Assembly (NCBI GenBank): GCA_040901775.1
Contig: JBBDYF010000301.1
Location: 1 to 11,105, forward strand
Origin: CAYLLN01 sp040901775
Lineage (GTDB): Bacteria; Planctomycetota; Planctomycetia; Pirellulales; Pirellulaceae
Direction of reading: 5' to 3'
Length of the DNA: 11,105 bases
Positions within the stretch are counted from its first letter, which is position 1, and the number at the start of each line of letters is the position of its first letter. Shown here one piece after another: positions 1-7,284 of the stretch. The notes under the pieces are model-generated. The model did no database searches. It saw only the letters and a program-made list of their open reading frames with translations, and had not been told where the DNA came from. The translations under genes and the position numbers were made by a program.

Positions 1-1644
1 GCCCAGCTTTATCCGCTGCAAGAGGGCGAAGACCGAAGCGTTCAGTTGCATATCGAGCGCGATGGCCAATGGCGGCAGGTGGCCGAGCAGGCAATCAACC
101 CCGACGGCTGGATGACGACCTTCCGCCTGGAAAAGTGGGACGATTCGCAGCCGGCCCGCTACCGGGTCTCGCACGCATTGGGGACGAAGTACGAAGGGAT
201 CATCCGCGAAAGCCCACGCGACAAGGACGAGATCGTCGTCGGCAACCTCTCGTGCAATAGCAACACCAACCGCGGCCCGCGGGCCGATATCGTTGCCAAT
301 TTGAAGGCCCAAGATCCCGACCTGCTCTTCTTTGCCGGCGACCAAAGCTACGACCATCGCGAGCATTACGCCGCCTGGCTGCTGTTTGGCCGGCAGTTCG
401 GCGAGATCATCAAGGATCGGCCTACGATCACCATTCCCGACGATCACGACGTCGGCCATCCCAACTTGTGGGGCGAGGGAGGAGTCAAGTCGAACCTGCC
501 CACCGGGGCCGACGGCGGCTACTTCATGCCGGTCGATTACGTCAAAATGGTAGAGCGGGCGCAAACCAGCCACCTGCCCGATCCGTTCGACCCGACCCCT
601 GTGGCTCAGGGGATCGGCGTCTATTACACGTCGATCAACGTCGGCGGCATCGACTTTGCCATCCTCGAAGACCGCAAGTGGAAGACGGGTCCGCTCGGTC
701 TGGTTCCGCAGCAAGGGCCCCGCCCCGACCACATTACCGACGAGAAATACGACCGGGCTTCGATCGACCTGCCCGAGGCCGAACTTCTCGGCCCGCGGCA
801 ACTCAAATTCCTGAACCAATGGGGCCAGGACTGGACCGGGGCCGAGTTCAAAGTGGTCTTGTCGCAGACGATCTTTTGCGGCGGCGCCCACCTGCACGGC
901 CAGTTCGACAATCGCCTGCTCGCCGATCTCGACTCGAACGGCTGGCCGCAGCACGGCCGCAATGCGGCGCTGCACGAAATGCGCCGCGCGTTCGCCTTTC
1001 ACATGGCGGGCGATCAGCACTTGGCGACGGTGATCCATCACGGAACCAACCAGTGGGAAGACGCGGGCTGGTCGTTCTGCTCGCCGTCGATCTGGAACCT
1101 GTACGGCCGCTGGTGGCATCCGCTCGAGGAGGCCATCGCCGGCGGTGAAATAGCGAGCGACCTCCCCTTTGCTGGCCGCTATTACGACGGTTTTGGAAAC
1201 AAGCTGACGATGGCCGCCTATGCCAACCCGGCCCCCGGCAACAACCAGGCGACAGGTTTCGGCCTCGTCCGGTTCAAGAAAAGCACTCGACAAATCACGA
1301 TGGAGTGCTGGCCCCGCTTCGTCGATGTCACCAAGCCCGATGCGCAGCAATACGCCGGCTGGCCCCTCACGATCGACCAGCAAGACAACTACGGCCGCCA
1401 GCCGCTCGCCTGGCTGCCGGAACTGAAGATCAGCGGCCAGGAAGACCCGGTCGTGCAGATCGTGGACGAGGCTCGGGACGAGGTGGTCTATACCCTGCGA
1501 ATTAACGGAACCTCGTTCCGCCCCAAGGTCTTCCGCGCGGGAACCTATACCATCAAGATCGGCGAGCGAGGGAGCGAAATGGTGCTGACCGGCGTGCAGT
1601 CCGCAGCCGAGCAGGATGCCCCGCCGATCGAAGTGGCGCTGTAG
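1..1644 (+). CDS. PhoD-like metallophosphatase, 5' partial
   Basis: The reading frame is open from base 1 and the first usable start-like codon (TTG at 46) has coding sequence before it, so the gene begins outside the window; 547 residues are visible. The first ~85 residues look like the beta-rich N-terminal domain that precedes the catalytic domain in PhoD proteins. The catalytic part carries the family's metal-site signatures: GNLSC (about residues 82-86), GDQSYDH (113-119, bases 337-357), DDHDVG (147-152, bases 439-456) and GDQH (337-340, bases 1009-1020). These match PhoD-type phosphatases/phosphodiesterases (Fe/Ca or other divalent metal), usually exported enzymes that release phosphate from esters. 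Any Tat or Sec signal would lie upstream and cannot be seen. A ~60-residue C-terminal tail with beta-type sequence follows. The substrate cannot be told. The DDHD instead of the more usual DDHE/DDHEF is a minor variation. Confidence 0.85.
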   Translation, partial: AQLYPLQEGEDRSVQLHIERDGQWRQVAEQAINPDGWMTTFRLEKWDDSQPARYRVSHALGTKYEGIIRESPRDKDEIVVGNLSCNSNTNRGPRADIVANLKAQDPDLLFFAGDQSYDHREHYAAWLLFGRQFGEIIKDRPTITIPDDHDVGHPNLWGEGGVKSNLPTGADGGYFMPVDYVKMVERAQTSHLPDPFDPTPVAQGIGVYYTSINVGGIDFAILEDRKWKTGPLGLVPQQGPRPDHITDEKYDRASIDLPEAELLGPRQLKFLNQWGQDWTGAEFKVVLSQTIFCGGAHLHGQFDNRLLADLDSNGWPQHGRNAALHEMRRAFAFHMAGDQHLATVIHHGTNQWEDAGWSFCSPSIWNLYGRWWHPLEEAIAGGEIASDLPFAGRYYDGFGNKLTMAAYANPAPGNNQATGFGLVRFKKSTRQITMECWPRFVDVTKPDAQQYAGWPLTIDQQDNYGRQPLAWLPELKISGQEDPVVQIVDEARDEVVYTLRINGTSFRPKVFRAGTYTIKIGERGSEMVLTGVQSAAEQDAPPIEVAL

Positions 1645-1726
1645 CGCTCGCTGGCAAGCCCCCTACAAATCGAGCGTCGTTTGCGGGAAGTTAAGGCGTT
1701 GCCGCGAGTCCGTTGAATCCCGCTGT

Positions 1727-2230
1727 ATGGCCAAGACCGACAAAAAGCCCGCCAAATCCCTCAAAGGCAAGCAGCCGGAGGTGCGCCTGGTGGCGGAAAA
1801 TCGGAAGGCTCGCTACCGGTTTGAGATTCTGGACGAATTGGAGTGCGGCATCGTCCTGCTCGGCAGCGAAGTGAAGAGCCTGCGCGACGGCAAGCTCTCG
1901 CTCGAAGAGTCGTACGCCCGCGTGAAAGAGGGGGAGGTCTGGCTCGTAGGGGCCGACATCGCCGAGTACAAACAGGCCTCGATCTGGAACCATCCCCCCA
2001 AGCGGCCGCGCAAGCTGCTGCTCAAACGGGACGAGGTGGTCAAGTTTGCCGGCTTGGCCCACGAAAAGGGGCTGACGCTGGTGCCGCTGAAGATCTATTT
2101 CACCAATCGCGGCGTGGCGAAGGTGGTGCTCGGCCTTTGCCGGGGAAAAAAAATTCACGACAAACGCGAAACACTCAAAACGGCCGACGCCAAGCGAGAC
2201 ATTGACCGCGCGATGCGGAGCAAGGGCTAG
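1727..2230 (+). CDS. smpB: SsrA (tmRNA)-binding protein SmpB
   Basis: SmpB binds tmRNA and takes it to stalled ribosomes for trans-translation in the cytoplasm. The 167-residue product has the usual family length (~150-165). Clear family blocks are ENRKARYRFEILD near residues 24-36, the GIVLLGSEVKSLRDGK block at 41-56 followed by LEESYARV at 59-66, NHPPKRPRKLLL at 88-99, and the basic DKRE motif at 145-148 that begins the C-terminal tail placed in the mRNA channel. ATG at 1727 is chosen because the product then starts with a typical short lysine-rich N-terminus (MAKTDKKP). The frame is open further upstream to 1616, but that extension overlaps the phosphatase gene and looks unlike SmpB. No Shine-Dalgarno is seen before 1727. 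No tmRNA gene is visible in the window. Confidence 0.97.
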   Translation: MAKTDKKPAKSLKGKQPEVRLVAENRKARYRFEILDELECGIVLLGSEVKSLRDGKLSLEESYARVKEGEVWLVGADIAEYKQASIWNHPPKRPRKLLLKRDEVVKFAGLAHEKGLTLVPLKIYFTNRGVAKVVLGLCRGKKIHDKRETLKTADAKRDIDRAMRSKG

Positions 2231-2249
2231 GGCTGGCAAATGCAATCTT

Positions 2250-2270
2250 AACCCCGACCCCCGAACCCCA
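2250..2270 (+). repeat. Short C-rich tandem repeat before the amidohydrolase gene
   Basis: The 46-base gap between smpB and the next gene contains three imperfect units of about seven bases, read as aaccccg, acccccg and aacccca. The tract lies just before the start codon at 2277 and takes the place where a Shine-Dalgarno would be expected. It may be a simple replication-slippage repeat. No function can be assigned from the sequence. Confidence 0.4.
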
Positions 2271-2276
2271 ATTCCC

Positions 2277-3059
2277 ATGCGTCCTTACATCCTGGCCGAA
2301 GCCAACTACGCCTACACCAAGGCGAATCCCTACGAGGTGGCGGTGCTGCCGCTCGGGGCGACCGAGCCGCACAATTTGCACCTCCCCTACGGCACCGACT
2401 TGTTCGAGGGAACGGTCGTCGGCGAGCGGATTTGCGAAGCGGCCCACAACCGGGGGGCTAAGATCGTTCTGCTGCCGACCATTCCCTACGGCACCGAGAC
2501 GAACATGCACCGCCTGCCGCTGGCGATCAACGTCGATCCGACGACGCTGTTCCGCTTCGTGACCGACATCGTCAAGTCGTGCATCCATAGCGGCGTCCGG
2601 AAGATCGTGCTGCTCAACAGCCACGGCGGCAACGAAATGAAGCCCCTGCTGCGGGAACTGGCCGACAAGCTCGACGGCCACCTGTTCCTGTGCAATTGGT
2701 ACACGGTGCTCGGCAAGGACGAAGCCGGCGGAATTTTCGAGCACCCGGACGACCACGCCGGCGAGATGGAAACGTCGTTCATCCTGGCGACGCATCCGCA
2801 CCTGGTCGCCAAAAAGAGCGACGGCACGCTCGCCGCCGACGACGGCGCCACGGCCAAAACCCGCTTCGAGGCGATCAACCGGGGCTGGGTCAGCATTACC
2901 CGCCCCTGGCACCTGTTGACGACCAACAGCGGCTCAGGCTATCCGCACGCCGCATCGGCCGAAAAGGCCGAAAAGATGCTCACTTTGCTGGCCGACCGGC
3001 TGGGGACGTTTCTGGTCGAACTGTCGGCCGCGAGCATAGACGAGCGGTTCCCGTACTGA
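2277..3059 (+). CDS. Creatininase/MftE-family metal-dependent amidohydrolase
   Basis: The 260-residue product has the length and motif order of the creatininase superfamily (creatinine amidohydrolase, FAPy hydrolase ArfB, mycofactocin peptidase MftE), which hydrolyse amide bonds at a two-metal site. Visible are PLGATEPHNLHLPYGTD at residues 25-41, with probable metal ligands E30, H32 and D41; NSHGGN at 114-119, with H116; and DHAGEMETS at 159-167, with E163. The family usually has E-Q-H in the first motif; here it is E-P-H. ATG at 2277 gives a normal family N-terminus (MRPYILAEANY), while the longer open frame from 2202 overlaps smpB and is not family-like. No signal peptide, so cytoplasmic. 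No mycofactocin or creatine genes are nearby, so the specific substrate is unknown. Confidence 0.85.
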   Translation: MRPYILAEANYAYTKANPYEVAVLPLGATEPHNLHLPYGTDLFEGTVVGERICEAAHNRGAKIVLLPTIPYGTETNMHRLPLAINVDPTTLFRFVTDIVKSCIHSGVRKIVLLNSHGGNEMKPLLRELADKLDGHLFLCNWYTVLGKDEAGGIFEHPDDHAGEMETSFILATHPHLVAKKSDGTLAADDGATAKTRFEAINRGWVSITRPWHLLTTNSGSGYPHAASAEKAEKMLTLLADRLGTFLVELSAASIDERFPY

Positions 3060-3081
3060 TTCCCGTGAAATCGAGGAATCA
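3057..3081 (+). other. Inverted repeat across the amidohydrolase stop codon
   Basis: A 7-base stem (tgattcc at 3057-3063, ggaatca at 3075-3081) with an 11-base loop begins in the TGA stop of the amidohydrolase gene. The stem is AT-rich and only a short T stretch follows, so it is at best a weak terminator. It also marks the left edge of the low-GC restriction-modification segment. The 110-base gap that follows (3060-3169) shows no further gene and no convincing promoter. Confidence 0.3.
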
Positions 3082-3169
3082 CTTTGCGAACTCTTGCTGG
3101 TGATTCGTTGAGCATAAACAACGTTTTGGCACTGCCGAGATTAGCCTGACAGAAAGCCTGGACCGAACG

Positions 3170-4714
3170 ATGACGGGACACTTGACCGCGTTTGCTGCCG
3201 ACCAGCAGCAACAGTTCGACGCCATCACGTCCGAGGAAGAGCGGAAGGTCCGCGGACACTTCGGAACGCCGCCGGAGATTGCCAATTTTATGGCCGGTAT
3301 GTTCGCAGAGGTTCAGCGAAGCGAATACCGCGTACTCGACGCGGGTGCCGGCGTTGGCACGTTGGCGGCTGCCATCTGTGAGCGCTTTGTACATCAGGCG
3401 AAACCGAGCAGCGTGGACTTCGACCTTTGGGACAGTGACCCAAGCCTAGAGCCTTTTTTGCGACGAACGATGGAACACTGCCGCCAAGCCCTGCTTAATC
3501 TTGGACATGCAGTCAAATACACCATCCGGACCGATGATTTCATTCTCTCTAACGGCGAAGCGACGCTGTTCAACGGTGCTCCTACGCCCTCGTTCCACTT
3601 GGCGATTCTGAATCCGCCGTATTACAAGTTGCGAAAGGACTCTCCACAGGCGCAAGCGATGCCATATGTCGTGCATGGTCAACCGAATATCTATGCCTTG
3701 TTCATGGCCGCAACGGCAGATCTGCTGCTTCCTCAGGGACAAATGGTAGCGATCACGCCGCGAAGCTATTTCAATGGTCCTTATTTCAAGCGGTTTCGGA
3801 GGTGGTTCTTTGACCGAATGGTGGCTCGTCAGATCCATGTATTTGAGTCCCGAACCGAGGCGTTTCGCGACGACGGTGTTTTACAAGAGAATGTCATTCT
3901 GCTGGCGGAAAAAGGAGGCAAACCGCGTGATGTCGCGCTAACGTCCAGTATCGGTCGGTTGTTTCCCAACGCAAGCAAATCGATGGTCCCGTACAACCGC
4001 GTGATCGATAATTCCAGTGGCGATCATTTGGTACGAGTGGCGACGAATGACCTGGAGCAGGCAATCGTTGCCACCGTGGACAACCTTCCACAACGTTTTC
4101 GAGACTTAGCACTCAACATTTCCACTGGTCCAGTGGTAACTTTTCGATCGACCGAATTTCTCCGGGCCGACCAGTCATACGACACAGCGCCGCTCCTGTG
4201 GATGCATAATGTGCGGCCGTTTGTGACGCAGTTTCTGCAGAAGAACGGCAAGCCGACTCACATTCTCGTCAACGACGAGTCGAAGCGGCTGCTCGTTCCT
4301 GCCAAGCGGTATGTGCTGTTAAAACGATTTACCAGCAAGGAAGAAAAGAAAAGGCTCGTCGCAGGGATCGTCGAAGCGAAGGACTCGTATTCCTCCTGGC
4401 TTGGACTAGAAAACCACCTGAACTATGTCTATCGCAGCGGCAAAGAAATGTCGCGGGCTGAGGCGTTCGGACTAGCGGCCTACTTCAACTCAGAGCTTGT
4501 CGACCGTTATTTCCGCGCTATAAGTGGAAACACGCAGGTAAACGCAAGTGAAATCCGCGCCATGCCGGTCCCCGATGAGCTTGCACTGGCGCGGATTGGG
4601 AGCGCGGTGGAATCGGCGGTGAGCCGCGACCGATTGACCATCGAAAATATCGTGGGAAGCGCCCTTAACGTTCCTAGTTGCTTGATTGCTCAACTGAATG
4701 GGGCCGCCAAATGA
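3170..4714 (+). CDS. Type II DNA N6-adenine methyltransferase (BsuBI/PstI system)
   Basis: This 514-residue protein is the modification half of a restriction-modification pair; it should transfer a methyl group from S-adenosylmethionine to adenine N6 in the target site. Motifs in order: HFGTPPEIANFMA (30-42), the block before the fold typical of gamma-type adenine methylases; DAGAGVG (57-63), the SAM-binding motif I; NPPYYK (148-153), the catalytic motif IV; and a C-terminal block SGNTQVNASEIRAMPVPD (452-469) that recurs in type II enzymes of the PaeR7I/PstI kind. Target recognition is expected to lie in the middle and C-terminal half. The stop overlaps the endonuclease start by ATGA, implying translational coupling. 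Since the neighbouring endonuclease is of the BsuBI/PstI family, CTGC(m6A)G is the likely product. Composition is lower in GC than the flanking genes. No C-protein gene precedes it. Confidence 0.92.
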   Translation: MTGHLTAFAADQQQQFDAITSEEERKVRGHFGTPPEIANFMAGMFAEVQRSEYRVLDAGAGVGTLAAAICERFVHQAKPSSVDFDLWDSDPSLEPFLRRTMEHCRQALLNLGHAVKYTIRTDDFILSNGEATLFNGAPTPSFHLAILNPPYYKLRKDSPQAQAMPYVVHGQPNIYALFMAATADLLLPQGQMVAITPRSYFNGPYFKRFRRWFFDRMVARQIHVFESRTEAFRDDGVLQENVILLAEKGGKPRDVALTSSIGRLFPNASKSMVPYNRVIDNSSGDHLVRVATNDLEQAIVATVDNLPQRFRDLALNISTGPVVTFRSTEFLRADQSYDTAPLLWMHNVRPFVTQFLQKNGKPTHILVNDESKRLLVPAKRYVLLKRFTSKEEKKRLVAGIVEAKDSYSSWLGLENHLNYVYRSGKEMSRAEAFGLAAYFNSELVDRYFRAISGNTQVNASEIRAMPVPDELALARIGSAVESAVSRDRLTIENIVGSALNVPSCLIAQLNGAAK

Positions 4715-5673
4715 CCAAACGCCAAGAGGCGCTGGAGATATTGACGAGTCTGGGACTTCCGAAACAGCAGCAAAACGAGCGATCATGCTTGACATTGATT
4801 TCTCTTGCCGGGCTAAGCGAAAGCGAGATGTGGAGCGCAACGCAACGGCCGTTGGTTCGAATTCTAGACATTATGAACTGGATGAAGGAGAAGTACGGCA
4901 AACACTACGCCGCGAATAGTCGCGAAACGATTCGCCGTTCTACGGTGCATCAGTTTGAGCAGGCCAGATTAATCGATCGCAACCCAGATGATCCCAAACG
5001 GCCAACAAACAGCGGAGAGACCGTCTATCAACTCACAAAGGAAGCTGCGCACGTTCTAAAATCGTTCGGTCGGCCTACATTCTCCAATCGTTGCGAACAG
5101 TTCATCGAGCAACACGGCCAACTGTCCGCGAGTTATGAGCGAGCCCGAAATCTCACCAAGGTTCCCGTTACCCTACCGGACGGAAACCGTATTGCACTTT
5201 CTGCCGGCTTGCACAACGAACTTCAGCGATTGATCGTTGAAGACTTTGCTCCACGGTTCGCGCATGACTCGGTTCTCGTATACCTTGGCGACACCGCTAA
5301 AAAGCGACTCATTATTGCTGCGGATGTCCTAAATAGTCTTGGCGTCCCGCCAATGAACCACGACAAGCTACCTGACGTTGTTTTATACGGCCGGAAAAAA
5401 AAGTGGATCTTTCTTATCGAGGCAGTGACTTCGCATGGGCCCGTTTCGGCCAAACGCCATGCGGAGTTAGAGTCAATGTTTCAAGAATGTTCGGCCAGCC
5501 GCGTGTACGTAACGGCTTTTTTGGATTTTTCGGCATTCAAGCGTTATGCATCCGACATCGTTTGGGAATCTGAAGTTTGGATTGCGGCGTTTCCCGATCA
5601 CATGATCCACTTTAACGGAGACAAGTTCCTCGGTCCCTATCCACACCGGAAGTGCGAGGGTCGAGAAGAATAA
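4711..5673 (+). CDS. BsuBI/PstI-family type II restriction endonuclease
   Basis: The 320-residue product matches the length of BsuBI and PstI (about 316-326). The first ~120 residues are a helical, winged-helix-like N-terminal domain (including IRRSTVHQFEQARLIDR near 74-90). The C-terminal catalytic domain has GDTAKK (193-198), PDVVLY (221-226), LIEAVTSHGPVSAKRHAEL (235-253) and HMIHFNG (297-303). PD221-222 and E237 are the likely metal-binding residues of a PD-(D/E)xK nuclease. Known members cut CTGCAG leaving 3' overhangs; that specificity is inferred here. ATG at 4711 is chosen because it forms an ATGA overlap with the methyltransferase stop and gives a natural N-terminus (MTKRQEALEIL); the frame continues upstream to a TTG at 4678. 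It looks intact. GC content is the lowest in the window: one 60-base line (5281-5340) counts to 27 G+C. Confidence 0.93.
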   Translation: MTKRQEALEILTSLGLPKQQQNERSCLTLISLAGLSESEMWSATQRPLVRILDIMNWMKEKYGKHYAANSRETIRRSTVHQFEQARLIDRNPDDPKRPTNSGETVYQLTKEAAHVLKSFGRPTFSNRCEQFIEQHGQLSASYERARNLTKVPVTLPDGNRIALSAGLHNELQRLIVEDFAPRFAHDSVLVYLGDTAKKRLIIAADVLNSLGVPPMNHDKLPDVVLYGRKKKWIFLIEAVTSHGPVSAKRHAELESMFQECSASRVYVTAFLDFSAFKRYASDIVWESEVWIAAFPDHMIHFNGDKFLGPYPHRKCEGREE

Positions 5674-5680
5674 CAAGCCG

Positions 5681-6937
5681 ATGAGCCAAGCGAAAACTAT
5701 CACGCAGCGATCGCTCGCCCCCGGCAGTCGCCTGCCCGGTGTGCAGGCCAAGTCCGTCGGTCTGCATCCGCTGCTATATCGCAAGCGGCTCGATCGGGTC
5801 GATCGCGAAGCTCGCCCCGGCGATCTGGTGGAGGTGTATGGCGGCGACGGCAACCTGGCGGGCTACGGGCTGTTCAATCCCAAGGCCGAACTCGCGCTGC
5901 GGATGCTTTCGGGAGCGGACGAACTGCCCGACGAAGCGTTCTGGAAGAGGAAACTGGAGCAAGCGGTCGAGTTGCGTCGCACGGTACTGAGGCTTGACGA
6001 GGCAAGCGACTCGTACCGCGTAGTCCATGCCGAGGCCGACGGCCTGTCGGGCCTGGTGATCGACAAACTGGGGGATGTCCTTTCGGTCGAATGCTTCACG
6101 CCGGGAATGTACGAGCGGGCGCAGGCGATCGTCGAGTTGCTTGCGCCGCTGGTGGGCACCAAGCACTGGATCGTCCGTCCCGGCCCGGCTACCTTGCCGC
6201 AGGAAGGTTTTGACGGGCCGGTGCTCGCCTCGCCGCAATGCCCGTCGCGCGTGACGATTCAGGAATTCGGCACCCGCTTTCGCGTCGATTTTGCCGAGGG
6301 GCACAAAACCGGCTTCTTCTGCGACCAGCGCGACAACCGGCGAATGCTCGCCTCGTTTTGCAAGGACAAAACGGTCCTCGACTTGTGCTGCTATACCGGC
6401 GGCTTCGCCATCCAGGCCAAAAAGCTGGGGGGAGCCAGCGACGTGATCGGCATCGATCTCGACGAGGCCCCGCTCGCCCTGGCCCGCGAAAACGCCAACC
6501 TGAACCAGGTCCGGGTAAAATTCGTGCAGGCCGACTCGTTCGCCTACCTGCGCGACATGCTCGCCAATGGCCGGCGGTTCGACGTGGTGGTGCTCGATCC
6601 TCCCAAGCTGATTCGTTCGCGGGCCGAACTGGAAGAGGGAACCCGCAAGCATTTCGACCTGAACCGCCTGGCGATGCGGTTGGTTGCGCCCGGCGGAATC
6701 ATGCTCACCTGCACCTGTGCCGGGCTGCTCTCGCCGGACGAATTCCTGCGGATGGTCTATTCCTCGGCACGGCAGGCGGGGGACGAGGTTTCGCCAGCCA
6801 CGGCCGACAGTTATGCCCGGCACGCTCCGCGGCATGTGCAAATCCTGGCCAAGACCGGTGCCGCCCCCGATCATCCGGTAGCCGCCAACTGCCCGGAAAC
6901 CGAGTACCTGCAAGCGATCTGGATGCGGGTCATGTAG
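5681..6937 (+). CDS. rlmI: 23S rRNA (cytosine-C5)-methyltransferase, RlmI family
   Basis: The product (418 residues; E. coli RlmI is 396) is a SAM-dependent rRNA methyltransferase expected to make m5C in 23S rRNA, position 1962 in E. coli numbering. An N-terminal PUA-like RNA-binding domain covers about residues 20-78 (LHP at 28-30, AGYGLFNPKAELALRML at 60-76). Next come DSYRVVHAEADGLSGLVID (110-128), HKTGFFCDQRDNR (208-220), the SAM loop VLDLCCYTGGFA (232-243), VVVLDPPK (302-309) and TCTCAG (343-348), where C346 aligns with the catalytic cysteine of the E. coli TFSCSG motif. The C-terminus DHPVAANCPETEYLQ..RVM matches the family ending. It starts seven bases after the endonuclease stop and returns to high GC. 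In this arrangement its transcription may depend on readthrough from the restriction-modification genes. The exact rRNA position is inferred. Confidence 0.92.
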   Translation: MSQAKTITQRSLAPGSRLPGVQAKSVGLHPLLYRKRLDRVDREARPGDLVEVYGGDGNLAGYGLFNPKAELALRMLSGADELPDEAFWKRKLEQAVELRRTVLRLDEASDSYRVVHAEADGLSGLVIDKLGDVLSVECFTPGMYERAQAIVELLAPLVGTKHWIVRPGPATLPQEGFDGPVLASPQCPSRVTIQEFGTRFRVDFAEGHKTGFFCDQRDNRRMLASFCKDKTVLDLCCYTGGFAIQAKKLGGASDVIGIDLDEAPLALARENANLNQVRVKFVQADSFAYLRDMLANGRRFDVVVLDPPKLIRSRAELEEGTRKHFDLNRLAMRLVAPGGIMLTCTCAGLLSPDEFLRMVYSSARQAGDEVSPATADSYARHAPRHVQILAKTGAAPDHPVAANCPETEYLQAIWMRVM

Positions 6938-7080
6938 AATCCACAAGCCGCTTGTCCAAAAGGAGTTATGACGATTTCTTGGAGATTTTCTATCGTTAAC
7001 CAAGACCGTTGTGATGAGACGGACGAGCATACCCCCCGCGGCAAAACCTGGGAATTGCTCCCCTTCGGGCAATAGGTCGC

Positions 7081-7109
7081 TTGACTCATCGCCTCTTGGG
7101 TCGAAAAAT
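7081..7109 (+). promoter_or_regulatory. Possible sigma70 promoter for the CobB/CbiA-like gene
   Basis: TTGACT at 7081-7086 (five of six consensus bases) is followed, after exactly 17 bases, by AAAAAT at 7104-7109 (four of six). It points toward the gene starting at 7285 and would give a leader of about 170 bases that contains both tandem repeats. This is based on consensus only, and such matches occur by chance. Confidence 0.3.
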
Positions 7110-7150
7110 CGAGCAGTGCGTAGGCGCTGGGATATTCGGCCCTTGCTCTT

Positions 7151-7184
7151 GCCCTCCAAGGTCCGTTGCCCTCCAAAGTCCGTT
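7151..7184 (+). repeat. 17-base tandem duplication
   Basis: Two adjacent copies of gccctccaaRgtccgtt (7151-7167 and 7168-7184) differ at a single base (g in the first, a in the second). They lie in the leader of the gene at 7285. A recent duplication by slippage is the simplest reading; tandem binding sites are possible. Confidence 0.8.
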
Positions 7185-7233
7185 GGGCGGCCCGCGTGGC
7201 GATTCGCTGCCTATTGAACTGTGCTGCTTGCAA

Positions 7234-7265
7234 ATCGCGCCGCTTGTTGATCGCGCCGCTTGTGA
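7234..7265 (+). repeat. 16-base tandem duplication
   Basis: Two adjacent copies of atcgcgccgcttgt plus two bases (tg in the first, ga in the second) occupy 7234-7249 and 7250-7265, and the next bases (atcg) begin a third, broken copy. The repeat ends about 20 bases before the start codon at 7285, so it lies in the 5' untranslated region. Confidence 0.8.
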
Positions 7266-7284
7266 ATCGATTGGGTGAAACATT

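Larger units (their letters stand above)
6938..7284 (+). other. 347-base non-coding interval before the CobB/CbiA-like gene
   Basis: No convincing gene was found on either strand; the open frames here have no family-like character. The interval holds a weak palindrome after rlmI (acaag-ccg-cttgt, about 6943-6955), a seven-pair hairpin at 7054-7073 (attgctc/gggcaat with one G-T pair, no T run after it), a possible promoter at 7081-7109, a 17-base tandem duplication at 7151-7184 and a 16-base tandem duplication at 7234-7265. It is most likely the leader of the downstream gene. Confidence 0.5.

Noticed and set aside
624..962. Long open frame on the minus strand opposite the phosphatase gene
   Set aside because: It lies wholly inside a well-supported gene, its protein is arginine- and serine-rich with no family motif, and long antisense frames are expected in GC-rich DNA.
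3082..3169. Promoter for the restriction-modification genes
   Set aside because: Several partial -35-like sequences were tried (TTGCTG, TTGAGC, TTGGCA) but none has a fitting -10 box at proper spacing.
6943..6955. Short palindrome acaag-ccg-cttgt after rlmI as a terminator
   Set aside because: Only five pairs and no T run follows; too weak to call.
5774..7159. 461-codon open frame on the minus strand opposite rlmI
   Set aside because: It mirrors rlmI codon by codon, has no recognisable domain, and rlmI itself matches its family from start to end.
7011..7217. Possible small gene in the leader before the CobB/CbiA-like gene
   Set aside because: The 68-residue product is Arg/Pro/Ser-rich with no motif, its frame crosses the 17-base tandem repeat, and there is no ribosome-binding site.
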